Assembly: GCA_002748155.1 (NCBI GenBank)
Contig: PDRO01000007.1
Coordinates: 25,435-89,434 of the forward strand
Length of the DNA stretch: 64,000 nt
Direction of reading: 5' to 3'
Origin: Actinomycetales bacterium
Lineage (GTDB): Bacteria > Actinomycetota > Actinomycetes > Actinomycetales > Dermatophilaceae
Under the pieces are notes generated by a model. That model was not told the DNA's origin. It worked only from the letters and a program-made list of their open reading frames with translations, and ran no database searches. Both the position numbers and the translations under genes were made by a program. Positions 8,380 through 20,621 of the stretch are shown piece by piece (the first letter of the stretch is position 1; each line of letters begins with the position of its first letter).

Positions 8380-10410
8380 TCACCGCAGTCTGAGGAACTC
8401 CAAGTGCTGTTCGTACTGGTCGAGGCAGTCGTGGATCACCTGGGTTTCGGTGTAGCCCATGACGTCATAGCCCTGGCCACCGCCGTCGAGGTGCACCTCC
8501 AGGCGGGCATAGCGGTCGCGGTCGCCGATCATCCGGCCGCCGTAGGTGGGTACCGGTGATTCGCTGACTTCGACCCGGTAGACGAATGGCTCACGGGCCG
8601 TCTCGGTACGCAATTCGACGTATGCCGGGTTCTCCGGCCCGCCGGGTTCGGCATGCACGCTCACCGGCACTTGCTGGGTGGCCAACTCGGAGGCGACCTG
8701 TGCCAGGGCTGGTTCGACGACCGTTTCCAGGTGGCGGGTCGCCCCGGCGACGTCGGTGAAATTCATGGCCCGCTTGAGCCGGGCCCGCCACGAGTCGCCG
8801 TCCGCTTCGGAGCCGGCTCGAGCCGAGAGCATGGTGTGCACGTGTTGAGCTGCCGAATCGACTCGTCGGCCCTCCACGCGCAAGGCCCGCAACAGCCCCC
8901 ACATGACACCGACGAGCACGAACGCGAAGGGCAGCCCCATGATGATCGTCGCGTACTGCAGCGCGACGATGCCCCCAACCGCGAGCACGGCGATCGTGAG
9001 GAGCCCGGTCACTGAGGCCCAGACGATCCGCACCCAACCGGCACAGTCCTGCTGGACATCCTGCAGTCTCGAGCAGAGATTGCCCATGACCAGAGCCCCG
9101 GAGTCGGCCGAGGTGACGTAGAAGAGCAAGCCGACGACGAAGGCCAGGAAGATGACGACCTGCCCGGCCGGATAGTCCTCGAGCAGCGCGAAGAACCCAC
9201 GGCCGTCGAACTCCAGCGCGATCTCGGCGAACCCCGCGTCGCCGGAGCGGACACGATCCAGCGCGGCATTCCCGAAGACCGACACCCACATGACGACATA
9301 GCTGAACGGGATGACCATCGTCCCCGCGACGAACTGGCGGATCGTGCGCCCGCGGGAGATCCGGGCGAGGAAGAGCCCGACGAACGACGCCCAAGCCACC
9401 CACCAGGCCCAGAAGAAGAGGGTCCACAAGGACATCCAGTCGCCGGTGTCTTCGAAAGCGAAAGTCTCCAAGGTCTTGGCGGGGAACGACCGCACGAAGT
9501 CGCCGACGTTCATGACGACCGCGTTGAGGATGAACGAGGTCTTGCCGGTGATGAGCACCCAGGCCGCCAAGCCGAGTGCGAGCAGGACGTTGAGCTGGGA
9601 CAAGAACCGGATCCCCTTGTCCACACCTGTGGTCGCCGAGACGGCGGCGATGACGACGGCCAGCACGACGAGGCCGATCTGCGCGCCGGTGCCGATGTCG
9701 ACACCGAAAATAATGTTCAGGCCGACGTTGAGGAAGACCACACCGATACCGAGGCTTGTTGCTACTCCGAAGATCGTGCCGAGCACGGCTGCCGTGTCGA
9801 CCGTGTGTCCGATCGGACCGGAGACCCGCCGACCGAAGATCGGATGCAGTGCCGAGCGGACCGCGAGCGGCAAGTTGGCGCGGTAGGCGAAGTAGCCGAG
9901 TGCCAGGCCCATGAGGGCATACATCCCCCAGCCGGAGATGCCGTAGTGGAAGAGCGTCCAGACCGTCGCTTCCCGGGCTGCCTCGACGGTCTCGCCGGGA
10001 CCGACCGGGGGCGATGTGTATTGCGAGATCGGTTCGATCACCGAGTAGAACATCACGTCGGTGCCGATGCCGGCGGCGAAGAGCATCGAGGCCCAGGCGA
10101 ACGTCGAGAACTCTGGCCGGGAGTGGTCCGGCCCGAGCCGCACGTGGCCGTATCGCGAGACACCGAGGTAGATGACGAACCCGAGAATGACGGTGGCCAG
10201 CAGCACGTAGAACCATCCGAAGTGCGTCGTCACTTCTCCGACCAAGGTGCCGATGACCTCTTCGGCGGCGCTGGGCGCGATGATCGCCCAGATGGCGATG
10301 ACCAGCACTCCGATGAGCGAGGACAGGAAGACCGGCAGCCGCAGAGTTGGCGGCCGGTGGCCGTCGTGGGCGGTCGGTTCGGTCGTGGGCGGTCGGGTGT
10401 CCGTGCTCAT
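8380..10410 (-). CDS. betT: BCCT-family choline/betaine transporter
   Basis: 676-aa secondary transporter of the betaine-choline-carnitine family. The hydrophobic core of about twelve membrane segments occupies residues 25-515 and contains the Trp-rich BCCT signature, [16 protein letters not shown] long hydrophilic C-terminal tail of about 160 residues follows, as in osmotically regulated BetT-type carriers. The ATG overlaps the stop of the choline dehydrogenase by 4 bp (ATGA), so it is the last gene of a coupled operon. Import of choline for conversion to glycine betaine is inferred from the two upstream oxidation enzymes. Confidence 0.9.
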   Translation of the reverse strand: MSTDTRPPTTEPTAHDGHRPPTLRLPVFLSSLIGVLVIAIWAIIAPSAAEEVIGTLVGEVTTHFGWFYVLLATVILGFVIYLGVSRYGHVRLGPDHSRPEFSTFAWASMLFAAGIGTDVMFYSVIEPISQYTSPPVGPGETVEAAREATVWTLFHYGISGWGMYALMGLALGYFAYRANLPLAVRSALHPIFGRRVSGPIGHTVDTAAVLGTIFGVATSLGIGVVFLNVGLNIIFGVDIGTGAQIGLVVLAVVIAAVSATTGVDKGIRFLSQLNVLLALGLAAWVLITGKTSFILNAVVMNVGDFVRSFPAKTLETFAFEDTGDWMSLWTLFFWAWWVAWASFVGLFLARISRGRTIRQFVAGTMVIPFSYVVMWVSVFGNAALDRVRSGDAGFAEIALEFDGRGFFALLEDYPAGQVVIFLAFVVGLLFYVTSADSGALVMGNLCSRLQDVQQDCAGWVRIVWASVTGLLTIAVLAVGGIVALQYATIIMGLPFAFVLVGVMWGLLRALRVEGRRVDSAAQHVHTMLSARAGSEADGDSWRARLKRAMNFTDVAGATRHLETVVEPALAQVASELATQQVPVSVHAEPGGPENPAYVELRTETAREPFVYRVEVSESPVPTYGGRMIGDRDRYARLEVHLDGGGQGYDVMGYTETQVIHDCLDQYEQHLEFLRLR

Positions 10411-12188
10411 ACCGTGTCTCCTGACGGCCGGTGCGTTGGGGTGAGCTCGCGGGCGCGAGTGCCGCTGGGCGGGTCGGTCGGGGTGTCCCAGGCGTCGTTG
10501 CGCGGGTCACCGGGGGGATAGAGGGGGTTGCCTCGCCCGTGCCGATACCACGGCACCTGCAGGGCCGGCAGCGGGGTGTTGCCGGCGATGAGGTCGGCGG
10601 CCTTCTCGGCGACCATCATCACCGGGGCGTAGATGTTGCCGTTCGTCACGAAGGGGAAGACCGAGGCGTCGACGACCCGCAGTCCCGAGGTGCCGTGCAC
10701 TCGCATCGAGGTGGGTTCGACCACGGCCAGATCGTCCACGCCCATCCGGGCTGAACAAGAGGGGTGCAGGGCGGTCTCGGCGTCCGCGGCCACCCAGTCG
10801 AGGATCTCGTCGTCGGATTCGACGGCCGGGCCGGGCGAGATCTCCCCACCGCTGAAGGCAGCGAACGCCGGCTGGTCGAGGATGTGCCGGGCGGCGCGCA
10901 CCATCTCCACCCACTCCCGTCGGTCGGTCTCGGTGGACAGGTAGTTGAACCGGACCGCCGGATGGGTGAACGGGTCGGTGTTGCGGATTCGCACCGAGCC
11001 GCGGGTATCGGCATACATCGGTCCGATATGGACCTGATAGCCGTGCACGCCGTGCTCGCTCTCGGCCGGTTTCGAGCCGTCATAGCGGATCGCGATCGGG
11101 AGGAAATGGAACATGAGGTTGGGCCAGGCGACGTGGTCGTTGGAGCGGATGAAACCACCCGCTTCGAAGTGGTTCGACGCCCCGACCCCACGCCGGCCGA
11201 GCAGCCACTCCAGCCCGATCCTGGGCTTGTGCCGGTGTGCCAGCCATGGGGCGATCGACACCGGTTGGGTACATGCGTGTTGCAGGTAGACCTCCAGGTG
11301 ATCCTGCAGATTCGCGCCGACGCCGGGCAATTCGACGACCGGGTCGATCCCGATTCCGCGCAGGTGTGCCGGGTCGCCGATGCCGGCCAGTTGCAGCAGT
11401 TGCGGGGAGTTGAAGGCGCCGCCACAGAGGATGACCTCGCCGGCCTCCACGGTGCGGCGCAGTCGCCCTGCTCGCAGATAGTCGACGCCGGTGCACCGAG
11501 TGCCCTGCATCCGCAGTCCGGTGACCATGGCCAGGGTCTCGATCCGCAGGTTGCGGCGGTTGCGGACCGGGTGGAGATAGGCTCGGGAGGCCGACAGCCG
11601 TCGCCCGCGGTGCACGTTGCGGTCGAACTTGGCGAAACCCTCCTGCCGGTAACCGTTGACGTCATCGGTCAACGGGTAGCCGGCCTGTTGCACCGCTTCG
11701 AAGAAGGCCCCGAACAGGGCAGACGTCGCCGGCCCGCGCTCGAGGACGAGTGGCCCGGATCCGCCGCGCCAGGCGTCGGCGCCGGCCAGGCAGGTCTCCA
11801 TGCGTTTGAAGTAGGGCAGGCAGTGGGCGTAGTCCCAGTGCGCGAGGCCGGGCTCGGCAGCCCAGCGTTCGTAGTCCATCGGGTTGCCGCGCTGGAAGAT
11901 CATTCCGTTGATCGAGGACGACCCGCCGAGCACCTTGCCACGAGCGTGGAAGACTCTTCGACCACCGAGGTGGGGCTCGGGCTCGGATTCGTAGCACCAA
12001 TCGTAGAACCGGCTGCCGATCGGGTACGGCAGGGCCGCCGGCATGTGGATGAACGGGTCGATCCGGGCGTCGCTGCGGCCGGCTTCCAGCACGAGCACCC
12101 GGACGGACGGGTCGGTGCTGAGCCGGTTGCCCAGGGCCGATCCGGCCGAGCCACCGCCGACGATGACGTAGTCGTAGCGTTCACTCAC
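10407..12188 (-). CDS. betA: Choline dehydrogenase (GMC oxidoreductase)
   Basis: 593-aa flavoprotein of the glucose-methanol-choline family; BetA oxidises choline to betaine aldehyde. The N-terminal FAD-binding GGGSAG is at about 10-15, GMC signature 1 ([15 protein letters not shown]) near 75-95 and signature 2 ([16 protein letters not shown]) near 255. The C-terminal active-site His lies in HPSCSARMG (about residue 475), with the conserved NGNIYAP near 518. A Pro-rich tail of about 50 residues follows the catalytic domain. The GTG start overlaps the aldehyde dehydrogenase stop by 4 bp (GTGA). GMC enzymes have varied substrates; choline is assigned from context. Confidence 0.88.
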   Translation of the reverse strand: MSERYDYVIVGGGSAGSALGNRLSTDPSVRVLVLEAGRSDARIDPFIHMPAALPYPIGSRFYDWCYESEPEPHLGGRRVFHARGKVLGGSSSINGMIFQRGNPMDYERWAAEPGLAHWDYAHCLPYFKRMETCLAGADAWRGGSGPLVLERGPATSALFGAFFEAVQQAGYPLTDDVNGYRQEGFAKFDRNVHRGRRLSASRAYLHPVRNRRNLRIETLAMVTGLRMQGTRCTGVDYLRAGRLRRTVEAGEVILCGGAFNSPQLLQLAGIGDPAHLRGIGIDPVVELPGVGANLQDHLEVYLQHACTQPVSIAPWLAHRHKPRIGLEWLLGRRGVGASNHFEAGGFIRSNDHVAWPNLMFHFLPIAIRYDGSKPAESEHGVHGYQVHIGPMYADTRGSVRIRNTDPFTHPAVRFNYLSTETDRREWVEMVRAARHILDQPAFAAFSGGEISPGPAVESDDEILDWVAADAETALHPSCSARMGVDDLAVVEPTSMRVHGTSGLRVVDASVFPFVTNGNIYAPVMMVAEKAADLIAGNTPLPALQVPWYRHGRGNPLYPPGDPRNDAWDTPTDPPSGTRARELTPTHRPSGDTV

Positions 12189-13702
12189 TGCTGAGCTCCC
12201 TCGATGCGGTTGGCGAACCAGCGGGCGGGCGCCGGTCTGGTGTTGTGCCAGATGTGTTTGGTCTCGCGGTATTCGTCCAGCCCGGCCAGCCCCAACTCGC
12301 GTCCGATGCCGGACTGTTTGAAGCCACCCCACTCGGCTGCCGGCACGTAGGGGTGGTAGTCGTTGATCCACACTGTGCCGTGTCGCAGGCGGGCCGCGAC
12401 CCGCTCGGCACGCCCGGCATGCTCACTCCACACTGCCCCGGCGAGGCCGTAGATGGTGTCGTTGGCCAGCGCCACCGCAGCATCCTCCGCAGCGTCCCGG
12501 TCGGCACCCGCGAAAGTCTCGACAGTGAGCACCGGGCCGAAGGACTCGTCGTGAACGCATCTCATATCGGGGGTACACCGGTCGAGGATCGTCGGCAGGT
12601 AGTAGAACCCGGATGCGTATGCCGGGTCCGCGGGGGCAGCGCCGCCGCAGCGCAGCACGGCACCGTCCGAGACGGCGTCGGCGACATAGGCCGCCACCTT
12701 GTCGCGGTGTTGCGCACTGATCAGCGGGCCGGTCTCGGCCTGCTGATCGAAGGGGCCACCGAGGCGGATGTCCCGGGCTCGAGCGACCAGGGTGTCGACG
12801 ACCGTATCGTGAATGCTCTCCTCGACGATCAGTCGCGCTCCGGCAGAGCAGACCTGTCCGGAGTCGAGGAAGACCGCGGTGAGCGCGTTGTCGATGGCTG
12901 CGGGCAGGTCGGCGTCGGCGAAGATGACGTTGGGGTTCTTTCCGCCCAGTTCCAGGGCCACCTTCTTGACCGTGTCGGCCGCCGCACGCATGATCGCGCG
13001 ACCGGTGGCCAACCCACCGGTGAAGGACACCAGGTCGACCCGTTCGTCGGCGACCAGCGCTGCACCGGCTTCGGCACCTGACCCGAGGACGAGATTGGCG
13101 ACTCCGTCGGGCAACCCCGCCTCGCTGAGCGCCTGCATGAGCCAGATCGCGGTGCTGGGGGTGAGCTCGCTCGGCTTGAGCACGAACGTGTTCCCGGCCG
13201 CAAGCGCGGGCGCCACCTTCCAGGAGGTCTGCAGCAGCGGGTAGTTCCACGGCGTGATCAGGGCACACACCCCGACCGGCTCGTGCACGATCTTGCTGGC
13301 GACGGCCGGATTCCCCGTGTCGACAACCCGGCCGGCATCGACGCCGGCCAGATCGGCGTAGTGCCGGAACACACTGACGACGTCGTCGACGTCGATCTCC
13401 GACTCGACGAGACGCTTGCCGGTGTCCAACGACTCCAGGCGAGCCACCGCATCCTTGTCGGCGACCAGACGATCAGCGACGCGACGGAGCACTTCGGCTC
13501 GCTCCCGGGCCGGGGTGTCCGGCCACGGGCCGTGGTCGAAGGCGGAGCGGCCGGCGGCGACGGCCGCGCTCGAATCGCGCGCGGATGCCTCACTGACAGT
13601 AGCTACTTCGCTGCCATCGGCTGGACAACGGATCGTGCGGGTGGCCCCCGATCGGGCGGCCTGCCAAGCCCCGCCGATGAACAGGGATTTCGGTTCGGGC
13701 AC
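12185..13702 (-). CDS. betB: Betaine-aldehyde dehydrogenase (ALDH family)
   Basis: 505-aa NAD(P)-dependent aldehyde dehydrogenase, first gene of the betB-betA-betT operon. It should oxidise betaine aldehyde to glycine betaine, an osmoprotectant. Visible motifs are [14 protein letters not shown], the catalytic Glu in LELGGKNPN (about 250) and the catalytic Cys in [11 protein letters not shown] (about 284). The GTG at 13702 is chosen because GAGGGAG lies about 7 nt upstream; it gives [13 protein letters not shown], the usual ALDH start. Translation is coupled to betA. No betI-type repressor is adjacent. Confidence 0.87.
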   Translation of the reverse strand: MPEPKSLFIGGAWQAARSGATRTIRCPADGSEVATVSEASARDSSAAVAAGRSAFDHGPWPDTPARERAEVLRRVADRLVADKDAVARLESLDTGKRLVESEIDVDDVVSVFRHYADLAGVDAGRVVDTGNPAVASKIVHEPVGVCALITPWNYPLLQTSWKVAPALAAGNTFVLKPSELTPSTAIWLMQALSEAGLPDGVANLVLGSGAEAGAALVADERVDLVSFTGGLATGRAIMRAAADTVKKVALELGGKNPNVIFADADLPAAIDNALTAVFLDSGQVCSAGARLIVEESIHDTVVDTLVARARDIRLGGPFDQQAETGPLISAQHRDKVAAYVADAVSDGAVLRCGGAAPADPAYASGFYYLPTILDRCTPDMRCVHDESFGPVLTVETFAGADRDAAEDAAVALANDTIYGLAGAVWSEHAGRAERVAARLRHGTVWINDYHPYVPAAEWGGFKQSGIGRELGLAGLDEYRETKHIWHNTRPAPARWFANRIEGAQQ

Positions 13703-13860
13703 AGTTGGGCTCCCTCGGTTGGTTCCGGGTGGATCCGACTTAGTCTTGCCGACCTGGGCGAGCATCGCCACTTCGCTGCCGGTCTTGGCGAGTCGGGTCG
13801 CGCTGGTTTCGGGAGGCTCCCCGGGTGCGGAAACAGCCCGCCCGGGCCCAGGAAACGGCA

Positions 13861-13872
13861 TAGATTGGGCCT
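13861..13872 (+). promoter_or_regulatory. Leaderless-type promoter of the M3 peptidase gene
   Basis: TAGATT at 13861-13866 is followed by 6 nt and then the GTG start at 13873. There is no ribosome binding site. The intergenic region also has to hold the promoter of the divergent bet operon. Confidence 0.45.
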
Positions 13873-15825
<1,953 letters not shown>

Positions 15826-15840
15826 CGACAGGTGGGTGGG

Positions 15841-16140
15841 ATGAGCGAGCGGGCAGAGCAGCAGCGGGTCACGGTCTTCGTGCGGGGCCACGTGCAAGGA
15901 GTGGGTTTCCGCTGGTGGACCAGGGCCCGGGCGCTGGAGCTCGGGCTGGCCGGGCATGCCCGCAATCTCGGCGACGGTCGGGTCGAGGTCGTCGCCCAGG
16001 GGCCGGTGGAATCGGTCGAGCGACTCGTTCAGCTGCTGCAGGAGCAGCCGTCCAGCGCGCGCCGTCCCGGCCGGGTCTCTGGTGCCGTCTGTCAGTACGC
16101 GTCAATGCGCGACGGGGTCTCGGGTTTCCGCGAGCTGTGA
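15841..16140 (+). CDS. acyP: Acylphosphatase
   Basis: 99-aa enzyme that hydrolyses the carboxyl-phosphate bond of acylphosphates. The phosphate-binding signature VRGHVQGVGFRWW contains the catalytic Arg, and the second signature, ARNLGDGRVEVVAQG, contains the catalytic Asn. Length equals the family norm of about 90-100 aa. The ATG at 15841 is preferred to a GTG 9 bp upstream because the G-rich AGGTGGG precedes it. It lies 15 bp after the peptidase gene, so read-through transcription is likely. Confidence 0.93.
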   Translation: MSERAEQQRVTVFVRGHVQGVGFRWWTRARALELGLAGHARNLGDGRVEVVAQGPVESVERLVQLLQEQPSSARRPGRVSGAVCQYASMRDGVSGFREL

Positions 16141-16218
16141 GACGGCGGTCGACCGGCACGGGCGGACGAGGACCCGGCTCGTGCAGGTGCTTGCTTCAGC
16201 CCGGGCGGTGGCGCGGCA

Positions 16219-16231
16219 TACTCTCGGTCGT
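16219..16231 (+). promoter_or_regulatory. Leaderless-type promoter of chorismate mutase
   Basis: TACTCT at 16219-16224 stands 7 nt before the GTG at 16232. The -10 box overlaps a copy of the dispersed octamer (16214-16221). Confidence 0.45.
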
Positions 16232-16582
16232 GTGACTGACCTCCCTCCCGAGCTCCTTCGGTTACGTGCCAGCATCGACAATCTCGACGCGGCGTTGGTG
16301 CATCTGCTTGCCGAGCGGTTCCGGTGCACCCAACAGGTTGGCGAGCTCAAAGCCAGTCGGGGATTGCCACCATCGGATCGGGTCCGTGAGGAAGCTCAGA
16401 TGGCGCGGTTGCGTCGATTGGCCGAACAGTCCGGTCTCGATCCGGTGTTCGCGGAGAAGGTCTTGGCTTTCATCATCGCCGAGGTGATCCGCAACCATGG
16501 GGTGATCGCCGGTCATCATGAGGATTCGGGTCCCTCTCAGGATGCGGGTCATCGGCCATCCACGCGGCCGAACGCGACCTGA
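16232..16582 (+). CDS. Chorismate mutase (AroQ type)
   Basis: 116-aa all-helical enzyme that converts chorismate to prephenate, the branch to phenylalanine and tyrosine. The pattern LRASIDNLDAALVHLLAERF, a Lys-rich helix (QQVGELKASRGLP) and DRVREEAQMARLRRLAEQ are AroQ hallmarks. It resembles the short cytoplasmic mutase of mycobacteria, which is activated by binding DAHP synthase. No signal peptide is present. The GTG at 16232 lies 7 nt after TACTCT and has no ribosome binding site. A polar tail of about 25 residues follows the catalytic core. Confidence 0.88.
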   Translation: MTDLPPELLRLRASIDNLDAALVHLLAERFRCTQQVGELKASRGLPPSDRVREEAQMARLRRLAEQSGLDPVFAEKVLAFIIAEVIRNHGVIAGHHEDSGPSQDAGHRPSTRPNAT

Positions 16583-16707
16583 ACCGCGTGCGTCTCGGTC
16601 GGGCGAGTTGGCCGGCCAGTGAGCGCCACGCGGGTAGCCTGAGCCAGATCCCCCGGCCACCGACTGGGTGATCCGACCAGCCGACCGGGACCGTGTGAGG
16701 GGACTGC

Positions 16708-19700
16708 GTGTACGTCAAGAGCATGACGCTCAAGGGCTTCAAGTCCTTCGCGTCGGCGACCACGCTGCGCCTCGAGCCGGGCATCACCTGCATTGTCGGG
16801 CCCAACGGTTCGGGCAAGAGCAACGTCGTCGACGCGCTCGCCTGGGTGATGGGGGAGCAGGGGGCCAAGAGCCTGCGTGGCGGCAAGATGGAAGACGTCA
16901 TCTTCGCCGGCACGGCCGGCCGACCGCCGCTCGGCCGGGCCGAGGTCAGCTTGACCATCGACAACACCGACGGGGCGCTACCGATCGACTACACGGAGGT
17001 GACGATCAGCCGGACCATGTTCCGCAGCGGCGGCTCCGACTATGCGATCAACGGCACCACGTGTCGGCTGCTCGACATCCAGGAGTTGCTCTCCGACAGC
17101 GGGATCGGACGCGAGATGCACGTCATCGTCGGTCAGGGCCAGCTCGACTCGGTGTTGCGCGCCACACCCGAGGAGCGCCGGGGCTTCATCGAAGAGGCCG
17201 CCGGCGTGCTCAAGCACCGTAAGCGTAAGGAACGGGCGCTGCGCAAGCTCGACGCGATGGAGGCCAATCTCAACCGCGTGCAGGATCTCACCACCGAGAT
17301 CCGCCGGCAGTTGGGGCCGCTCGGGCGCCAGGCCGAGACCGCTCGCCGCGCGGGAATCATCCAAGCTGAGGTTCGAGATGCCCGGCTGCGACTGATTGCC
17401 GACGATCTCGTGCAGCTCACCGCCACGCTTGAGCAGGAGGTGGCCGACGAAACCGCGTTGATCGCGCGGCGCACCGAGGTCGAGGCCGAGCTGGCCGTTC
17501 TCGGCGGCCGACTCCAGTCCCTGGAGTCCGAGGTCGAGGCAGCCCGGCCCGAGTTGGCGGCAGCTCAGGAGCGGTGGTTCGCCCTGCGTCGACTCGTCGA
17601 GCGACTGTCGGCGACGGCCACCCTCGCCGGGGAACGGGTGCGGCTCCTGGCCGACGACGAGGCCGCGGACGCCGACAACGTGGCACTCGGCCGCGATCCG
17701 GAAGCACTCCGGGCGCAAGCCGTCGAACAACGCGAGCAGCACACCGCCCTGATTGCCGACATCCAGGTGGTTGCCGCTCAGGTCGCCGACGCGGTCGCCG
17801 CACGCAGCGAGGCCGAGAGCCGGTATGCCGCGGAGCAGGCTCGGATCGCCGGTCTCGTGCGGGCGGCCGCCGACCGGCGCGAGGGTCTGGCCCGGCTGGC
17901 CGGAGAGGTCGCGGCCAGGCAGTCGAAGATCGATGCCGGCGAGGCCGAGATCGGCCGGCTTCGCGAGGTCGTCGCCGAGTCGCAAGCCCGGGCGAATGCC
18001 GCCGAGCGCCGATTCGCCGAGCTCGAGGCCGAGGTCGCCGCCGGTGAAGCCGGTGAGGAAGGCCTGGATGCGGCATACGAGCAGGCGGCCGCCGATCTGG
18101 CGGCACTGGAAGCCGAAGCCGGGACACTGCGGGAGCAGGAACTCGCGGCCGAGCACGACCGGCGGGCTGGGATGGCCCGGATCGAAGCGTTGGAGCTCAG
18201 CCTGGCCCGCAAGGACGGCGCTGCCGCTTTGATCGACGTGCAGGCCCGCGGTCTGGTCGGCTCCGTCGCCCAGCTCGTAAACGTCGAGCCTGGCCACGAG
18301 ACCGCGATCGCGGCAGCGCTCGGCTGGGCGGCCGATGCTCTCGTCTTCGACTCCGCCGATCGGGCGGCTCAGGCAATCGAGACGCTGCGGGCTGCCGATT
18401 CCGGCCGGGCGGGACTGCTCGTCGCAGAGACGGCACGTGAGGTCGATCCACCGCAGGGTCAGCTGCCGTCCGGGGCTCGTCGGGCCCGGGACGTGGTCAG
18501 CTGTTCCGACGACCTGCGACCGGTCGTCGAGCAGCTACTCGACCAGGTTCTGCTGGTGACGGACAACACCCAGGCTCAGGAAGCGGTGGCTGCCGGGCGG
18601 ATCGGTGTGACTCCCGATGGTGACGTCTTCGCTCCAGGTTTCGTGCTCGGCGGCAGTGACGCTGGCCCGAGCGTGCTGGAACTGAACAGGGCCCTCGATT
18701 CGGCACGCGAACAGGTCGCGAACGCTACCCGATCTGGTGAAGCAGCAACGTTCACGCTGGCGGGTCTGCGTGATCGGATCGGGCAAGCACGCGACACCGT
18801 CGACGCGGCGTTGGAACGCCTGCACGAATCGGACGCGCGGATGGCTGGGGTCGGCGAACAGCTCGGAGCCTTGGGCAGCGCAGCTCGCAGCGCCCGCACC
18901 GAGGCCCAACGAACCGAGGCCGCGATCGCTGCTGCGCTGCCGGCGCTGGACGCTGATCGGGCTGCCTACGCCGAGTTGGCCGAACGACTGGCGCGAGCCA
19001 GCGAGACCGACACCGAAGACACCGAACCCGATCTGTCGCTTCGTGACGGCCTAGAGGCAGCAGCAGCCGCTGCCCGGGCGCACGAGACGGAAACCCGTCT
19101 GGCCCTGCGCACCGGGGAGGAACGGGCGCGAGCGATCCGGGACCGAGCAGACGCCTTGGATGCTGCGGCTGACGCCGAACTCGCCGCGCGTGAGCGCCAG
19201 GCGGCTCGGCGGGCCCGACGGATCCGTGAGGTCACGGTCGCGACAGCCGTTCGGCAAGCAGCGGCATACGCGGCCGAGCGCATCCGTGACAGCGCCGAGC
19301 TCGCTGACACCGCCCGCAAAGAGGGCGAACGAGCTCGCACCGTCCGCGACGAGCAACTCGTGCTGGTGCGGCGCGAGATGTCGCTGCGGCAGGACGAGTT
19401 ACGCGAGCTCACCGACTCGGTGCACCGGGACGAGGTGGCCCGCACCCAGCAACGACTGCGTATCGAAGCGCTACAACACCGGGCGATGGAGGAATACGGC
19501 ATCGACGAGCAGACCCTCGTCGAGGAGTTCGGCCCGCACCTGCCCGTCCCCGTGTTACTCGCACCCGGCCAGTCGGGCACTGACCAGGCGCCGGATCCGC
19601 CCGGGCAACCGTTCGTCCGCGAGGTCCAGGAGAAGCGCCTCCGCGCAGCCGAACGGAAGCTCAGCTCGCTCGGGCGGATTAACCCGTTGGCGCTCGAGGA

Positions 19701-20286
19701 GTATGCCGCGCTCGAGGAGCGACACGCGTTCCTCACCACCCAGTTGGAGGATCTCAAGGCGAGCAAACGAGACCTGCTCGACATCGTCCGGGAGATCGAC
19801 GACCGAGTCGAGCAGGCCTTCGCCTCGGCGTTCGCCGACACGGCCGAGCAGTTCGGACAGGTCTTCGCGCGGCTCTTCCCGGGTGGGGAAGGCAGATTGA
19901 CCCTCACCGATCCGGGTGATCTGCTGACCACCGGACTGGAGGTCGAAGCACGGCCTCCCGGCAAGAAGATCAAACGGTTGTCCCTGTTATCCGGAGGAGA
20001 GCGTTCGCTGGTCGCCGTGGCCCTGCTCGTGGCCATTTTCAAGGCCCGGCCCAGCCCGTTCTACATCATGGACGAAGTAGAGGCTGCTCTCGACGACGCC
20101 AACCTCGGCCGATTGCTCACCCTGTTCGCGGAATTGCGTGACTCGAGCCAACTCATCGTCATCACCCACCAGAAGAAGACGATGGAGATCGCCGACGCCC
20201 TCTACGGGGTGAGCATGCGTGGCGACGGGGTCACGGCCCTCGTCTCGCAGCGGTTGCGTGACGTGGCGGCAGTCGCCGCCGGTTGA
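16708..20286 (+). CDS. smc: Chromosome partition protein SMC
   Basis: 1192-aa condensin ATPase that organises and segregates the chromosome with ScpA and ScpB. The N-terminal Walker A GPNGSGKSN is at 31-39. Long coiled coils, rich in Ala, Glu and Arg, run from about 165 to 500 and from about 665 to 1010, around a hinge near 510-660 (LVGSVAQLVNVEPGHETAIA). The C-terminal head has the LLSGGERS signature near 1093 and Walker B FYIMDEVEAALDD near 1118. Length is the usual one. The GTG start follows the G-rich GTGAGGGGA. scpA and scpB are not in the window. Confidence 0.97.
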   Translation: MYVKSMTLKGFKSFASATTLRLEPGITCIVGPNGSGKSNVVDALAWVMGEQGAKSLRGGKMEDVIFAGTAGRPPLGRAEVSLTIDNTDGALPIDYTEVTISRTMFRSGGSDYAINGTTCRLLDIQELLSDSGIGREMHVIVGQGQLDSVLRATPEERRGFIEEAAGVLKHRKRKERALRKLDAMEANLNRVQDLTTEIRRQLGPLGRQAETARRAGIIQAEVRDARLRLIADDLVQLTATLEQEVADETALIARRTEVEAELAVLGGRLQSLESEVEAARPELAAAQERWFALRRLVERLSATATLAGERVRLLADDEAADADNVALGRDPEALRAQAVEQREQHTALIADIQVVAAQVADAVAARSEAESRYAAEQARIAGLVRAAADRREGLARLAGEVAARQSKIDAGEAEIGRLREVVAESQARANAAERRFAELEAEVAAGEAGEEGLDAAYEQAAADLAALEAEAGTLREQELAAEHDRRAGMARIEALELSLARKDGAAALIDVQARGLVGSVAQLVNVEPGHETAIAAALGWAADALVFDSADRAAQAIETLRAADSGRAGLLVAETAREVDPPQGQLPSGARRARDVVSCSDDLRPVVEQLLDQVLLVTDNTQAQEAVAAGRIGVTPDGDVFAPGFVLGGSDAGPSVLELNRALDSAREQVANATRSGEAATFTLAGLRDRIGQARDTVDAALERLHESDARMAGVGEQLGALGSAARSARTEAQRTEAAIAAALPALDADRAAYAELAERLARASETDTEDTEPDLSLRDGLEAAAAAARAHETETRLALRTGEERARAIRDRADALDAAADAELAARERQAARRARRIREVTVATAVRQAAAYAAERIRDSAELADTARKEGERARTVRDEQLVLVRREMSLRQDELRELTDSVHRDEVARTQQRLRIEALQHRAMEEYGIDEQTLVEEFGPHLPVPVLLAPGQSGTDQAPDPPGQPFVREVQEKRLRAAERKLSSLGRINPLALEEYAALEERHAFLTTQLEDLKASKRDLLDIVREIDDRVEQAFASAFADTAEQFGQVFARLFPGGEGRLTLTDPGDLLTTGLEVEARPPGKKIKRLSLLSGGERSLVAVALLVAIFKARPSPFYIMDEVEAALDDANLGRLLTLFAELRDSSQLIVITHQKKTMEIADALYGVSMRGDGVTALVSQRLRDVAAVAAG

Positions 20287-20369
20287 GCCTGGCTCCGGCC
20301 GCGGACGGGCAACACGCGGGTCGGAGTCGGATGTCGCGATACCCGGGGTGGTTTTGCCACCCTGGGGAC

Positions 20370-20573
20370 ATGGCGTCGGTGGTGTTCGGCATGATTCTCG
20401 TTCTGATGGTCGGCCTGGGTGTCATCATCCTGGTGGCTGTGCTGGCCCGTCGTGACGGGCGTGATCTGCTCACTCCCTGGGGGGAGGAAGTCGTCGCCAA
20501 GGTCCGGGAGCGCACGTCTCGGGCCTCCCCAGGTGACCAGGAGCCGCACTCGGGTCGGTCGATCAATACTTGA
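20370..20573 (+). CDS. Small single-pass membrane protein
   Basis: 67-aa hypothetical protein. One hydrophobic helix at about residues 3-25 (VVFGMILVLMVGLGVIILVA) is followed by a charged cytoplasmic-type tail with LARRDGRDLLTPWGEEVV. The ATG at 20370 is preferred over an upstream in-frame codon because the extra N-terminal residues would overlap smc and break the hydrophobic start; TGGGGA lies just before it. I do not recognise a family. It is 84 bp after smc, on the same strand, and ends 48 bp before the convergent IclR gene. Third-position GC is in line with neighbours, so it is probably real. Confidence 0.6.
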   Translation: MASVVFGMILVLMVGLGVIILVAVLARRDGRDLLTPWGEEVVAKVRERTSRASPGDQEPHSGRSINT

Positions 20574-20593
20574 CTCCTGATGTGGTGGCAGAG

Positions 20594-20612
20594 CCGGCCC
20601 GGTCACGGCCGG
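20594..20612. terminator. Weak hairpin between convergent genes
   Basis: CCGGCC / GGCCGG with a 7-nt loop sits between the small membrane protein gene and the end of the IclR gene. It could serve both strands, but the stem is only 6 bp and lacks a T-tract. Confidence 0.3.
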
Positions 20613-20621
20613 GGTCGACGG

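Noticed and set aside
8591..10510. 639-aa open frame on the same strand as betT in another frame
   Set aside because: Arg/Pro/Gly-rich composition without domains, fully overlapped by the clear BCCT transporter; typical high-GC shadow.
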